NCBI RefSeq assembly: GCF_025211055.1
Contig: NZ_JAOARO010000059.1
Location: forward strand, 62,001-126,000
DNA: 64,000 bases
Direction of reading: 5' to 3'
Source of the DNA: Vallitalea sp.
GTDB lineage: Bacteria > Bacillota > Clostridia > Lachnospirales > Vallitaleaceae
Part shown: positions 9,935-18,164 of the stretch, piece by piece
Layout of the letters: each line of letters opens with the position of its first letter
Position numbering within the stretch: position 1 is the stretch's first letter
Program-made: the position numbers and the translations under genes
Notes under the pieces: model-generated
What the model saw: the letters and a program-made list of their open reading frames with translations, nothing else
The model's database searches: none
What the model was told of the DNA's origin: nothing

Positions 9935-10081
9935 ATGTGCTTCAGAACTAAATTGATAGGAGTAATCCTAGTATCTATATCTTTAGGAATGCTTTTAATA
10001 TCTATATTACCTAAAGGAGCTGTAGGTGTCATTCTTTCACTTACTAGTTTATGTATAGGTATTTGGTTGTTGAAATGTTAG
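9935..10081 (+). CDS. Small hydrophobic membrane protein, 48 residues, unknown function
   Basis: An ATG preceded by 'ggtga' at six bases opens 48 codons, beginning MCFRTKLIGV and ending IGIWLLKC. Almost the whole chain is hydrophobic, with two candidate membrane segments (about residues 8-24 and 29-46) split by 'PKGA', and a cysteine near each end. A GTG nine bases upstream in the same frame is an alternative start. It follows thiN by 123 bases and its stop lies just before a strong hairpin, so it is probably the last gene of the priA-thiN operon. I do not recognise a family. Coding status is supported by composition, position and ribosome binding site only. Confidence 0.5.
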   Translation: MCFRTKLIGVILVSISLGMLLISILPKGAVGVILSLTSLCIGIWLLKC

Positions 10082-10097
10082 AATAAAATAAAAAAAT

Positions 10098-10115
10098 AAT
10101 CCCCTATCGGGGATT
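10098..10115. terminator. Convergent (bidirectional) terminator between thiN operon and rpmB
   Basis: Perfect 7-bp stem AATCCCC / GGGGATT with a 4-base loop. On the minus strand it is followed by a long T-rich run (the plus strand shows 'aaaataaaaaaataat' just before it), making a strong rpmB terminator. On the plus strand 'gtttt' follows, so it can also end the operon carrying thiN. Confidence 0.85.
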
Positions 10116-10118
10116 GTT

Positions 10119-10304
10119 TTATGCACGTTCTACCGCACCAGATTTTAAACACTTAGAACAAACATTAAGTCTTTTTGTTTGACCATTAACAATTGCTCTA
10201 ACTCTTCTAATATTAGGTTTCCACATTTTATTAGCTCTTTTATGGGAATGGCTCACTTGAATTCCAAAAGAAACGCCTTTATCACAAATATCACACTTAG
10301 CCAT
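10119..10304 (-). CDS. rpmB: 50S ribosomal protein L28 (zinc-binding form)
   Basis: A 61-residue basic protein beginning MAKCDICDKG and containing 'SHSHKRANKMWKPN', which is diagnostic of bL28. Cys4, Cys7, Cys49 and Cys52 form the two CxxC pairs of the zinc-containing paralogue type. It is transcribed alone on the minus strand, facing the thiN operon and divergent from the Asp23/fakA operon, as in many Firmicutes. The minus-strand 'aaggaggtgcaagt' gives a near-perfect ribosome binding site. Zinc-dependent regulation is possible, but I see no clear operator. Confidence 0.97.
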   Translation of the reverse strand: MAKCDICDKGVSFGIQVSHSHKRANKMWKPNIRRVRAIVNGQTKRLNVCSKCLKSGAVERA

Positions 10305-10412
10305 ACTTGCACCTCCTTATTTACGTACATGTTTACAACAAAACAATTTTAACAAAAAAGTGGACATAATGCAAGCATTAGATTATAATTATTTAAAGAA
10401 AAGAAAATAATA

Positions 10413-10442
10413 TTGTAATAATAGTATAAAAAATGGTATAAT
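10413..10442 (+). promoter_or_regulatory. Vegetative promoter for the asp23-fakA operon
   Basis: 'TTGTAA', 18 bases, then 'TATAAT' at 10437-10442, with an extended -10 (TGG before TATAAT). It lies about 140 bases ahead of the Asp23-family gene. The remainder of the 278-base gap (10305-10582) is very AT-rich, and I see no gene or strong terminator in it. Confidence 0.55.
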
Positions 10443-10582
10443 GCTTAGTGATTTAATTAATGGATTAATTAATAATTATATTATGTGAAAGCATGTTTTA
10501 GGTTATTATTTAACTATAAAAATACTTTATGAAGATTAATAAGGGAAATTAAAATATATAATATAAAAAGGAGGTTTATTTT

Positions 10583-10936
10583 ATGACAGGGAGATTTGGA
10601 ACGAATATTGGTGATATTACCATTGATAACGAAGTAGTAGCTAAAGTTGCTGGGTTAACAGCTATTGAATGCTATGGGATAGTTGGTATGGCTTCAATAA
10701 ATGTAACCAATGGCTTTGTTAGATTACTTAAGAGAGAGAGTTTGACAAAAGGTATAAAAGTAGATATAGAAAATAATGTTATTACAATAGATTTTCATAT
10801 AATTATTGAATATGGAATTAATATAAGAGCAGTTGCAGATAATTTAATTAGTACTGTAAAATATAAAATCGAAAAATTTACTGGAATGGATGTTCAAAAG
10901 ATTAATATCTTTGTAGAAGGCGTTAGAGTTGATTAA
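10583..10936 (+). CDS. Asp23/Gls24 family envelope stress response protein
   Basis: A 117-residue protein of the Asp23/YloU family. The typical pattern is visible: 'GDITIDNEVVAKVAGLTAIE' near the start, 'CYGIVGM', a central 'GIKVDIENNVITIDFHIIIEYGINI', and the end 'VQKINIFVEGVRVD'. Members are cytoplasmic and membrane-associated and change under cell-wall or alkaline stress; the biochemical role is not settled. A strong 'aaggaggttt' precedes the ATG. It is the partner of fakA 35 bases downstream, a neighbourhood conserved across Firmicutes (yloU-yloV). Confidence 0.94.
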   Translation: MTGRFGTNIGDITIDNEVVAKVAGLTAIECYGIVGMASINVTNGFVRLLKRESLTKGIKVDIENNVITIDFHIIIEYGINIRAVADNLISTVKYKIEKFTGMDVQKINIFVEGVRVD

Positions 10937-10971
10937 GCCTTATGGAAGTATTATATTAAGGAGGAAAAGTT

Positions 10972-12648
10972 GTGGCTATAGAATATATTGATTCAAGTAC
11001 TTTAAAGAAAATGTTTGTTTCTGGAGCTAAACATTTAGAATCTAAGAAAGCATATGTAGATAAATTAAATGTTTTTCCAGTTCCAGATGGAGATACAGGT
11101 ACAAACATGTCTTTAACAATATTATCAGCAGCTAAAGAAGTAAGTAATTCTAATTATAATAATATGGAAGAGGTAGCTAGGGCAATTTCATCTGGTTCAT
11201 TAAGAGGAGCTAGAGGTAACTCAGGGGTTATTTTATCACAATTACTAAGAGGCTTTTCTAAAGTAATTGCAGAACACGATAAGATAGATACCCTAATACT
11301 TGCCAAGTCTTTCCAAAAAGGCGTTGAAACAGCATATAGGGCTGTTATGAAACCTAAAGAGGGTACTATCTTAACAGTAGCAAGAGAGACTGCAGAAAGA
11401 GCTGCTATGTTGGCAGTTGATTCTAATGATATTGAATTTGTTATTAGAGAGAGTATCAATTATGCAAAAGAAGTTCTTGAGAAGACCCCAGATATGTTAG
11501 ATGTGTTAAAACAAGCAGGTGTTGTTGATGCAGGTGGTCAAGGATTATTATATATTTTTGAAGGTGCATTCATGTCACTTCAAGCTGGAGAAGAATTAGA
11601 TTTTGATGTAGTTACTGATATTGATACAGATGATGAAGTAGATAATTCAAATCTAGCAAAAATCCCAACAGAAAATATAAAATTCGGTTATTGCACAGAA
11701 TTTATTATAAACGTTAATAATCCAGATACTACTGAAGAAGATAGTTTGGTTTTTAGAAATTACTTAGAGACTATTGGTGATTCGATTGTTGTAGCAGGTT
11801 ATGATGAGATTATTAAAGTCCATGTACATACTAATGACCCAGGACTTGCAATTCAGAAAGCTTTAGAGCTTGGAGAATTAGTAAACATGAAAATTGATAA
11901 TATGAGACAACAACATACATCAAAGGTTATTTCAGAACAGGAAACTGTTAATGTGGAAAATAACAAAGATGTATCAGAGGAACCAAGAAAAGAAGTTGGT
12001 TTTGTAGCTGTTTCCATTGGTGATGGCTTAAAAGATATTTTTAAGAGCCTTGGTGTAGATTATATAATACAAGGTGGACAAACAATGAATCCTAGTACAG
12101 AGGATGTATTGAATGCAATAAAACAAGTAAATGCTGATAATGTATTTGTTCTTCCGAATAATAAAAATATTATATTAGCTGCTAAACAAGCAAGCGAATT
12201 ATGTGAAGATAAAAATGTAATAGTTATCCCTTCAAAATCAATTCCTCAAGGTATATCAGCTATGATTAGCTATGAACACGAAAAAAGTGCCTGCGATAAT
12301 ATAGCCAATATGGAAGATTCAATGACGGATGTTTCCACGGGTCAACTTACTTTTGCTGTAAGAGATACCAGCATTGATGAGAAAGAGATAAAAGAAGGAG
12401 ATATACTTGGAATAGGTAATGATAAAATCCTCACTGTAGAAAAAGAATTAGATACAGCTGCAAAAGAATTGGTGGAGCAGTTAGTTGATGATGATAGTGA
12501 ATTAGTTATTATTTATTACGGTAAAGAAGTTGATGAAAACGTAGCAGATAATTTTGGTAAATATATAGAGGAAAAATTTGAAGACTGTGATGTTGAAGTG
12601 CATTATGGTGGTCAACCTTTATATTACTATATTTTATCAGTTGAGTAG
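10972..12648 (+). CDS. fakA: Fatty acid kinase catalytic subunit FakA (DAK2 domain, YloV)
   Basis: Phosphorylates fatty acids presented by FakB (DegV) proteins to acyl-phosphates, feeding PlsY. The N-terminal DAK2 nucleotide-binding domain has 'VFPVPDGDTGTNMSLT' (about 33-48), with the Asp triad for Mg-ATP, and 'RGARGNSGVILSQ'. A middle domain and a C-terminal 'YYGGQPLYYYILSVE' complete the 558-residue protein. The start is GTG after 'aaggagga'. The same window carries plsX, plsY and acpP, so fatty acid entry and phosphatidic acid synthesis genes are close together, though in separate operons. Confidence 0.94.
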   Translation: MAIEYIDSSTLKKMFVSGAKHLESKKAYVDKLNVFPVPDGDTGTNMSLTILSAAKEVSNSNYNNMEEVARAISSGSLRGARGNSGVILSQLLRGFSKVIAEHDKIDTLILAKSFQKGVETAYRAVMKPKEGTILTVARETAERAAMLAVDSNDIEFVIRESINYAKEVLEKTPDMLDVLKQAGVVDAGGQGLLYIFEGAFMSLQAGEELDFDVVTDIDTDDEVDNSNLAKIPTENIKFGYCTEFIINVNNPDTTEEDSLVFRNYLETIGDSIVVAGYDEIIKVHVHTNDPGLAIQKALELGELVNMKIDNMRQQHTSKVISEQETVNVENNKDVSEEPRKEVGFVAVSIGDGLKDIFKSLGVDYIIQGGQTMNPSTEDVLNAIKQVNADNVFVLPNNKNIILAAKQASELCEDKNVIVIPSKSIPQGISAMISYEHEKSACDNIANMEDSMTDVSTGQLTFAVRDTSIDEKEIKEGDILGIGNDKILTVEKELDTAAKELVEQLVDDDSELVIIYYGKEVDENVADNFGKYIEEKFEDCDVEVHYGGQPLYYYILSVE

Positions 12649-12685
12649 AAGTAGAACTATTAAAGATTATAATTTAGTTAATTAC

Positions 12686-12790
12686 AGATGGCTGTCTCAC
12701 AATAAAATTTTTACAGCAATCGATTTCCATAAGATAGCAATCTATCTTACTGGCTATTGAAGTAAAATGTATTGTGGAACAGTCTCTTTT
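12686..12790. repeat. Near-palindromic element of about 105 bases (MITE-like) between fakA and recG
   Basis: The left half (from 'ggctgtctcacaat') and right half (ending 'attgtggaacagtctc') are imperfect reverse complements along the whole length, meeting at a perfect centre AAGATAG-CAAT-CTATCTT (12731-12748). The sequence TTAATTA flanks both ends (12678-12684 and 12793-12799), consistent with a target duplication, although it is AT-rich and itself palindromic. As RNA it would form one long hairpin ending in 'tctctttt', so it may also terminate the fakA transcript. It holds no convincing gene. Confidence 0.65.
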
Positions 12791-12853
12791 ATTTAATTAT
12801 AAAACTTATTCAAGTCCTATAGGATAAAAAAAGAAATTAAAGGGTGGCTTTTT

Positions 12854-14908
12854 ATGAATACTAACTTACCTGTTGTTGTTTTGAAAGGTATAGGAGATAA
12901 AAAAAGTAAATTATTAGATAAAATGGGGATAAGAACTATAGAAAATCTATTAAACTATTATCCAAGAGATTATGAAAGAAACATGCCAATAACAAAAATA
13001 TCAGAAATAATAATGGACGAGATTAATGTTATAGAGGGAACTGTATGTTTTTCTACACAAAATATTAGAAAAAGTAATATGGTATTGACTAAGACTAAGA
13101 TCAGGGATAATACAGGAGAAATATTCGCAATTTGGTTTTCACAGCCTTATCTTAAAAACAAACTAAAAATAGGGGCTAAATATGTTTTCAAGGGTAAGAT
13201 ACAATACAAATATAATATAGTTCAGATAAGTTCTCCAGAAATTATAGAGATTAATAAATACAGTGAAAGAATTAATCATTTAAAACCCATTTACCCTCTT
13301 ATAAAAGACATATCAATGAATTTTATGACTAGTAGTATTAAACAAGCCATTGATTATACAAAAAATCAATTAAAAGAATTTTTACCAAATGAAGTTCGGG
13401 AGAAATATAATCTGGCAGAATATAATTATTCTATTAGGCAAATTCATAATCCAGATAATTACGAATCATTAGAGACAGCCAAAAAAAGACTTATTTTTGA
13501 TGAATTTCTATTATTTGCTTTAGGGATAAATCTGATAAAAGAGCATACTAATGAGGTAATTAATGAATTTAATATTAATGATATACCTAACGAAAAAAAA
13601 CTCATTGAATCATTACCTTATAATTTAACAGGTGCTCAGCAAAAAGTCTGGAAAGAGATAAAGGATGAGCTAAAATCCAATAAAGCCATGAATAGATTAG
13701 TGCAAGGTGATGTTGGTTCAGGTAAGACAATAATAGCAGCTCTAGCACTTTTATACGTAGCAGATAATAATTATCAAGCATGTATGATGGCACCTACTGA
13801 GGTATTAGCTAAACAACATTATAATTCAATAACTAAGATATTAAATCCTATGGGTGTGAGTGTTGAGCTTTTAGTGGGTTCAATGACTAAAAAACAAAAA
13901 GATGAAATTTATAAAAAATTAAAAAATGGTGAAATAAGTATACTAATTGGTACACATACTCTGATACAAGAAAAAGTTGAATTTAATAATCTGGCACTAG
14001 CTATTACTGATGAACAACATAGATTCGGTGTGAAGCAAAGAGAAAATCTATCAGATAAAGGGAAATATCCTCATATACTTGTTATGAGTGCAACACCCAT
14101 TCCACGAACTCTTGCACTAATAATATATTCAGATATGGATGTTTCAATCATAGATGAAATGCCACCAGGTAGGCAGAAAATAGAAACTTATGCAGTAAAT
14201 ACTTCTTATAGACAACGCATATATTCTTTTATTGAAGGAGAAATTAATAATGGTAGACAAGTTTATATTATTTGTCCTATGGTTGAAGATTCCGAAACAC
14301 TAGAACTTGAATCAGTTATTTCATATACTGAAAAGATAAAAGAAAGAATTGATAATAAAATAAATGTAGAGTATATGCATGGTAAAATGAAAGCCAAAGA
14401 AAAAAATGATATAATGGAAAGATTTAGTAATAATGAAATTGATATCTTGGTTTCAACTACTGTAATAGAAGTAGGAGTTAATGTACCTAATGCTACTTTG
14501 ATGATTATTGAAAATGCTGAAAGGTTTGGTTTGGCTGGGTTACATCAATTAAGAGGAAGAGTAGGTAGAGGAAAGTACAAATCATATTGTATATTGATTA
14601 CTGATTCTAAGAATACGGTAACTAAGAAAAGAATGGATATAATGTGCAATTATACAGATGGTTTTGTCATATCTGAATATGATCTTAAATTAAGAGGACC
14701 AGGAGATGTGTTTGGATTAAAACAACATGGCCTGCCAGAGTTCATTATCGGAGATATATTTAGGGACATAAATATTTTAAAAGAAGCCAATGGACTAGCA
14801 AAACAGATATTGTCCAGTGATAAATATTTGGAATCAGAAAATAATAAATATCTAAACCATAAAATGAAGAGATATTTTACAAAAAGAATAGAACAAGTAT
14901 CTTTATAA
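12854..14908 (+). CDS. recG: ATP-dependent DNA helicase RecG
   Basis: Superfamily 2 helicase that regresses stalled forks and resolves branched DNA. An N-terminal wedge/OB domain (about 1-240) binds the junction; helicase motif I 'GDVGSGKT' is near 285-292, the Walker B box 'DEQH' near 386-389, 'MSATPIPRT' is motif III, and the second helicase half has 'STTVIEVGVNVPNA' and 'QLRGRVGRG'. Its 684 residues are typical. 'aaagggtggc' precedes the ATG. No clear terminator follows. Its place after fakA is conserved in Firmicutes. Confidence 0.97.
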   Translation: MNTNLPVVVLKGIGDKKSKLLDKMGIRTIENLLNYYPRDYERNMPITKISEIIMDEINVIEGTVCFSTQNIRKSNMVLTKTKIRDNTGEIFAIWFSQPYLKNKLKIGAKYVFKGKIQYKYNIVQISSPEIIEINKYSERINHLKPIYPLIKDISMNFMTSSIKQAIDYTKNQLKEFLPNEVREKYNLAEYNYSIRQIHNPDNYESLETAKKRLIFDEFLLFALGINLIKEHTNEVINEFNINDIPNEKKLIESLPYNLTGAQQKVWKEIKDELKSNKAMNRLVQGDVGSGKTIIAALALLYVADNNYQACMMAPTEVLAKQHYNSITKILNPMGVSVELLVGSMTKKQKDEIYKKLKNGEISILIGTHTLIQEKVEFNNLALAITDEQHRFGVKQRENLSDKGKYPHILVMSATPIPRTLALIIYSDMDVSIIDEMPPGRQKIETYAVNTSYRQRIYSFIEGEINNGRQVYIICPMVEDSETLELESVISYTEKIKERIDNKINVEYMHGKMKAKEKNDIMERFSNNEIDILVSTTVIEVGVNVPNATLMIIENAERFGLAGLHQLRGRVGRGKYKSYCILITDSKNTVTKKRMDIMCNYTDGFVISEYDLKLRGPGDVFGLKQHGLPEFIIGDIFRDINILKEANGLAKQILSSDKYLESENNKYLNHKMKRYFTKRIEQVSL

Positions 14909-15020
14909 TAGAAATTTTTTGCAATAATATAATATTATAGATAATAGATTGTTAGAAAAGATTAGATTTAAAAACAATATTTTCTAGGGTATTATTATTA
15001 AATATACACATAATAATATC

Positions 15021-15056
15021 GTAACCTAATTAAACAACTCTTCGAAGAGGCGTTAC
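15021..15056 (+). promoter_or_regulatory. Leader stem-loop upstream of the spore protein gene
   Basis: A perfect 12-base palindrome CTCTTCGAAGAG (15038-15049) lies inside a flanking inverted repeat GTAAC (15021-15025) / GTTAC (15052-15056), 36 bases before the SASP start codon. 'CATAATA' at 15009-15015 resembles a sigma-G -10 element, so the structure would lie at the 5' end of a forespore transcript; the -35 match is weak. It could be an mRNA-stabilising hairpin or an operator. Confidence 0.4.
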
Positions 15057-15091
15057 AAAAAACAACATTGTAAGAATTGGAGGGTCTAGTA

Positions 15092-15280
15092 ATGGCTAAA
15101 AACGTAGTTCCAGAAGCAAGAGAAGCATTATCAAAATTTAAATATGAAGTAGCAAACGAAATAGGAGTACCTTTAAAACAAGGATATAATGGTGACTTAA
15201 CATCTTACCAAAATGGTTCAGTTGGTGGATACATGGTTAAAAAAATGATCGAAAAAGCTGAACAAAATTTAATGGGTTAA
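15092..15280 (+). CDS. Alpha/beta-type small acid-soluble spore protein
   Basis: SASPs coat spore DNA in the forespore, protect it from UV and heat, and are degraded at germination by the protease GPR. The 62-residue protein contains the germination protease site region 'KFKYEVANEIGVPL' and the C-terminal DNA-binding 'GYNGDLTSYQNGSVGGYMVKKMI', whose core 'GGYMVKKMI' is diagnostic. I start it at ATG 15092, because 'ggaggg' (15079-15084) lies eight bases upstream; an earlier in-frame TTG at 15077 would overlap that site. It is monocistronic, with its own terminator. Sigma-G control is expected from the family. Confidence 0.95.
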   Translation: MAKNVVPEAREALSKFKYEVANEIGVPLKQGYNGDLTSYQNGSVGGYMVKKMIEKAEQNLMG

Positions 15281-15316
15281 TAATAACAAATATTTAATAT
15301 TAATCTACAATATATG

Positions 15317-15340
15317 AAAGATGGGCTAGTGCTCATCTTT
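15317..15340 (+). terminator. Rho-independent terminator of the SASP gene
   Basis: Ten-bp stem AAAGATGGGC / GCTCATCTTT with loop TAGT and one G-T pair, followed by 'ttgtttt'. It isolates the spore gene from rsmD. Confidence 0.85.
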
Positions 15341-15387
15341 TTGTTTTAACTTATTTTGATGAAAATTTTATTAAGACATAATACTTA

Positions 15388-15415
15388 TTGACAATTATTG
15401 TTAATAGGGTAAAAT
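15388..15415 (+). promoter_or_regulatory. Vegetative promoter for rsmD-coaD, with two small leader hairpins
   Basis: 'TTGACA' at 15388-15393, 16 bases, 'TAAAAT' at 15410-15415. The leader then contains two adjacent hairpins, TTCCC-tttg-GGGAA (15445-15458) and GAGG-tacag-CCTC (15460-15472), just ahead of the 'aggaagga' ribosome binding site. The hairpins may only be stabilising; no known riboswitch fits. Confidence 0.65.
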
Positions 15416-15489
15416 AATAATGTGTAACTTGTTTTATAAGATAATTCCCTTTGGGGAACGAGGTACAGCCTCATTAGGAAGGATTACAT

Positions 15490-16056
15490 ATGAGAGTAAT
15501 AGCAGGAAAAGCAAGAAGAATTAGTTTAATGACTCCAAAAGGTTTTGATGTTAGACCAACTACTGATAGAACAAAAGAAACTTTATTCAATATAATTAAT
15601 GTTGATGTATATGATAGTAAATTTCTAGATTTGTTCAGTGGGAGTGGAGCTATTGGTATAGAAGCTCTAAGTAGGGGAGCTAGCAGTGTATCTTTTGTTG
15701 AAAAAAGTATTGATTCATTGAAATGTATAAAAGATAATTTGGAAAAGACGAGATTAAGTGATATGGCTCACATTTATAAAATTGATGTAATACATGCACT
15801 TAACAAATTTTATTCTAATAAAGAAAAATTTGATATAATTTTTTTGGACCCGCCTTATGATAAAGGTTGGGAGAGTAAAGTGATTTCACTAATAGAGCAA
15901 AATGATTTACTTGACAGAAATGGTATGATAATATGTGAAAGTTCTATAGGTACTACATTTGATTTTATTGATGATACAAAGTATGAAATATCAAAGGAAA
16001 AACTTTTTAGAACTAATAAATTTACATTTATTAAATTTAGTCATGAAGTAAATTAG
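15490..16056 (+). CDS. rsmD: 16S rRNA (guanine-966-N2) methyltransferase
   Basis: SAM-dependent Rossmann methyltransferase that modifies G966 of 16S rRNA in assembled 30S particles. The N terminus '[18 protein letters not shown]' and '[15 protein letters not shown]' are typical; SAM-binding motif I is '[20 protein letters not shown]', and the catalytic motif IV is 'FLDPPYD'. It has 188 residues. It is followed 26 bases later by coaD, an almost universal pair in Firmicutes (ylbH-coaD). Confidence 0.96.
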   Translation: MRVIAGKARRISLMTPKGFDVRPTTDRTKETLFNIINVDVYDSKFLDLFSGSGAIGIEALSRGASSVSFVEKSIDSLKCIKDNLEKTRLSDMAHIYKIDVIHALNKFYSNKEKFDIIFLDPPYDKGWESKVISLIEQNDLLDRNGMIICESSIGTTFDFIDDTKYEISKEKLFRTNKFTFIKFSHEVN

Positions 16057-16082
16057 AAATTATTTTAAGGAGTGGTCTAATA

Positions 16083-16565
16083 GTGAGAATTGCAGTATAC
16101 CCAGGAAGTTTCGATCCTACAACCAATGGACATCTAGATATAATAAAAAGAAGTGCTAAACTAGTTGATAAGCTTATAGTTGGAGTTTTAAAAAATAATT
16201 CTAAACAACCTTTGTTTTCAACTGATGAAAGAGTAGAGTTATTGAAAAAATTAACAAAAGATATGGAAAATGTAGAAGTTGATAGTTTTTCAGGACTTTT
16301 AGTAGATTTTTTGAAGGAAAAGAATGCTACAATTATTGTAAGAGGTTTTAGAGCTGTATCAGATTTTGAATATGAGTTGCAAATTGCTCAGACTAATTAC
16401 AGCCTAGATAACAATATAGAAACAATATGTTTAATTACCAGAGTAGAATATTCATTTTTGAGTGCTAGTATTGTAAAAGAAGTTGCTATGTATGGTGGTG
16501 ATATAAGCAAAATGGTTCCAGAAGAAACAGCTGTTTATATGAATAAAAAATATAAAGGCAAATAA
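16083..16565 (+). CDS. coaD: Phosphopantetheine adenylyltransferase
   Basis: Catalyses the fourth step of coenzyme A synthesis, 4'-phosphopantetheine + ATP to dephospho-CoA. Nucleotidyltransferase motif '[10 protein letters not shown]' is at residues 8-17, corresponding to the T/HxGH motif, with '[14 protein letters not shown]' and '[11 protein letters not shown]' as further signatures. It has 160 residues, the normal hexameric form. The start is GTG with 'aaggagtgg' upstream. It lies between rsmD and a coiled-coil gene. Confidence 0.97.
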   Translation: MRIAVYPGSFDPTTNGHLDIIKRSAKLVDKLIVGVLKNNSKQPLFSTDERVELLKKLTKDMENVEVDSFSGLLVDFLKEKNATIIVRGFRAVSDFEYELQIAQTNYSLDNNIETICLITRVEYSFLSASIVKEVAMYGGDISKMVPEETAVYMNKKYKGK

Positions 16566-16597
16566 GTATTGATTTATATAATAGGGGGGATGATGAA

Positions 16598-17119
16598 GTG
16601 AGTAGTATAATGGATTTAATAAACGAGATGGAAGATTATTTTGAAAGTTGTAGTAAAGTACCTTTTTCTAATAAAATAATGGTGAATCCAGAAGTCATAT
16701 ATGAATTGATGACGGATATGAGATTAAAGTTACCAGAGGAAATTAAACGCTGTCAGAGAGTCATAGATGAAAAAGATAAGATAATCATGGATGCTAAGAA
16801 GAATGCTGAAAATGTTGAAAAAGAAACTGAGAATAAGATGCTTGAATTGATTAATGAGCATGAAATAATGCAGCAGGCTTATTCTGAAGCAGAAATCATA
16901 CTTAGTGAAGCAAAGAATACTTCTAGAGAATTAAAACTAGGTGCTTATGAATATGCAGATGAAATAATTAGTAAGATTGAAGAAACCACGAAAGAAACAT
17001 TATTTGAAACACATAAAGCATATGAACAGTTGGAAGAGTTCATGAAGATTCAGCTAGAAACATTAAATGGAAATAGACAAGATCTTCAAAATAGAAAAGT
17101 AAAGAAAAAAAGTACATAA
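16598..17119 (+). CDS. Coiled-coil protein of unknown function next to coaD
   Basis: A 173-residue, highly charged protein predicted to be mostly helical. After a 30-residue N-terminal part ('MDLINEMEDYFESCSKVPF'), heptad-like runs extend from about 50 to 165 ('IMDAKKNAENVEKETENKM', 'EAEIILSEAKNTSRELK'), resembling ATPase subunit b/H-type stalks or DivIVA-like filaments. It has no membrane segment. The motif 'SNKIMVNPEVIYELM' near residues 25-39 recurs in clostridial proteins placed beside coaD, from memory of the family. Function is not known. The start is GTG after 'agggggg'. It ends 6 bases from the end of ylbJ on the other strand. Confidence 0.75.
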   Translation: MSSIMDLINEMEDYFESCSKVPFSNKIMVNPEVIYELMTDMRLKLPEEIKRCQRVIDEKDKIIMDAKKNAENVEKETENKMLELINEHEIMQQAYSEAEIILSEAKNTSRELKLGAYEYADEIISKIEETTKETLFETHKAYEQLEEFMKIQLETLNGNRQDLQNRKVKKKST

Positions 17120-17125
17120 TATAAG

Positions 17126-18079
17126 TTAGATTATTAATGGAGTTATTAAAAGTGACAAAATAAATGTTATTATAGCATTTATTGTTTTGGATAAGATATA
17201 TTTATCTATATTTAATTTTGTATCAGCAAGAACACTTGCTGTTTGAGCATGAACAGAGAAAGAACCGAAGGATACTAATGTACATAATAAAACAAAGGTA
17301 ACTTGTATTGAAGAATTACAATTTACTAATATTTTAGATCCATTAGATAGTTCTATTAAACTAAACAAAAAGTCTTTAACTATGCTGTTTTTTATAGGAA
17401 TAAGGTAAAAACAATTTAATATTATTGAAAAAAATATTATATAACCGCCAATTTTAACTATAAGGTTTATTGCATTCATTATACAATCATCAAAAAGAGA
17501 AAAATTTATTGATTTCTTAGCTTTTAATAATAAGGTAGATTTATTTATTATAGGTAAGCTTTTTCCATAAATTACTCTATAAATAAAAGCAGTTATTAGG
17601 TTTGCTGTATATATAGTTATCAACATAAAAATTCCAATACGAGAATTATCCAACAAACCTGTAGCTATGAATCCAATAATAAACATTGGGCTTGCATTAT
17701 TACAAAAAGTTAACATATACTGTGCTTGAGTTAGAGTTATCACTTTTTTATTTAACAAGTCGGCAGTTATTTTAGCTCCTACTGGATAACCCGACAATAA
17801 TCCTGTAATTAAAGCATAGCCTGCTACTCCAGGTAAATTGAACAATCTAGCCATTATTCTAGTAAATATATAGTTTATATAATTAATTATATTAGTATTT
17901 ATTATCAAGTTAGATAAAAGAATGAATGGAAACAAAGTTGGGATTATAACATTAAACCATAATAATAAACCATTTTTAGCAGCTTCCATAGAGGTTTTTG
18001 GAAGTACTAGAATGGTCAATAGTAGTATTATAAGTATCATATTTATTATAAAACTTTTTGATGCTTTTTTGATTTTCAT
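17126..18079 (-). CDS. ylbJ: Sporulation integral membrane protein YlbJ
   Basis: A 317-residue polytopic membrane protein with about eight hydrophobic segments. 'GLLLWFNVIIPTLFPFIL', 'GLLSGYPVGAKITADLL', 'CNNASPMFIIGFI' and the late 'SFGSFSVHAQTASVLADT' match YlbJ, a nucleoside-recognition/gate-fold protein required for spore heat resistance under sigma-E in Bacillus. It is shorter than the roughly 400 residues of the Bacillus protein, but both ends are recognisable. It lies 85 bases downstream of tmcAL on the same strand, as in the Bacillus ylb region. Its substrate is unknown. Confidence 0.88.
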   Translation of the reverse strand: MKIKKASKSFIINMILIILLLTILVLPKTSMEAAKNGLLLWFNVIIPTLFPFILLSNLIINTNIINYINYIFTRIMARLFNLPGVAGYALITGLLSGYPVGAKITADLLNKKVITLTQAQYMLTFCNNASPMFIIGFIATGLLDNSRIGIFMLITIYTANLITAFIYRVIYGKSLPIINKSTLLLKAKKSINFSLFDDCIMNAINLIVKIGGYIIFFSIILNCFYLIPIKNSIVKDFLFSLIELSNGSKILVNCNSSIQVTFVLLCTLVSFGSFSVHAQTASVLADTKLNIDKYILSKTINAIITFILSLLITPLII

Positions 18080-18164
18080 ATATTACCCTTTATAATACAG
18101 TATTAATACAAATATATTTACAATATATATTTTTTAGAATAAAAATTCTCGTAAAGATTATATC

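Noticed and set aside
12578..12760. Plus-strand frame of 60 codons at the fakA end
   Set aside because: It begins inside fakA in another frame and then runs through the palindromic element. No ribosome binding site and no sensible protein pattern.
17126..18079. ylbJ as a truncated pseudogene
   Set aside because: It is shorter than the Bacillus protein, but both the N-terminal and the late 'SFSVHAQ' family blocks are present in one uninterrupted frame.
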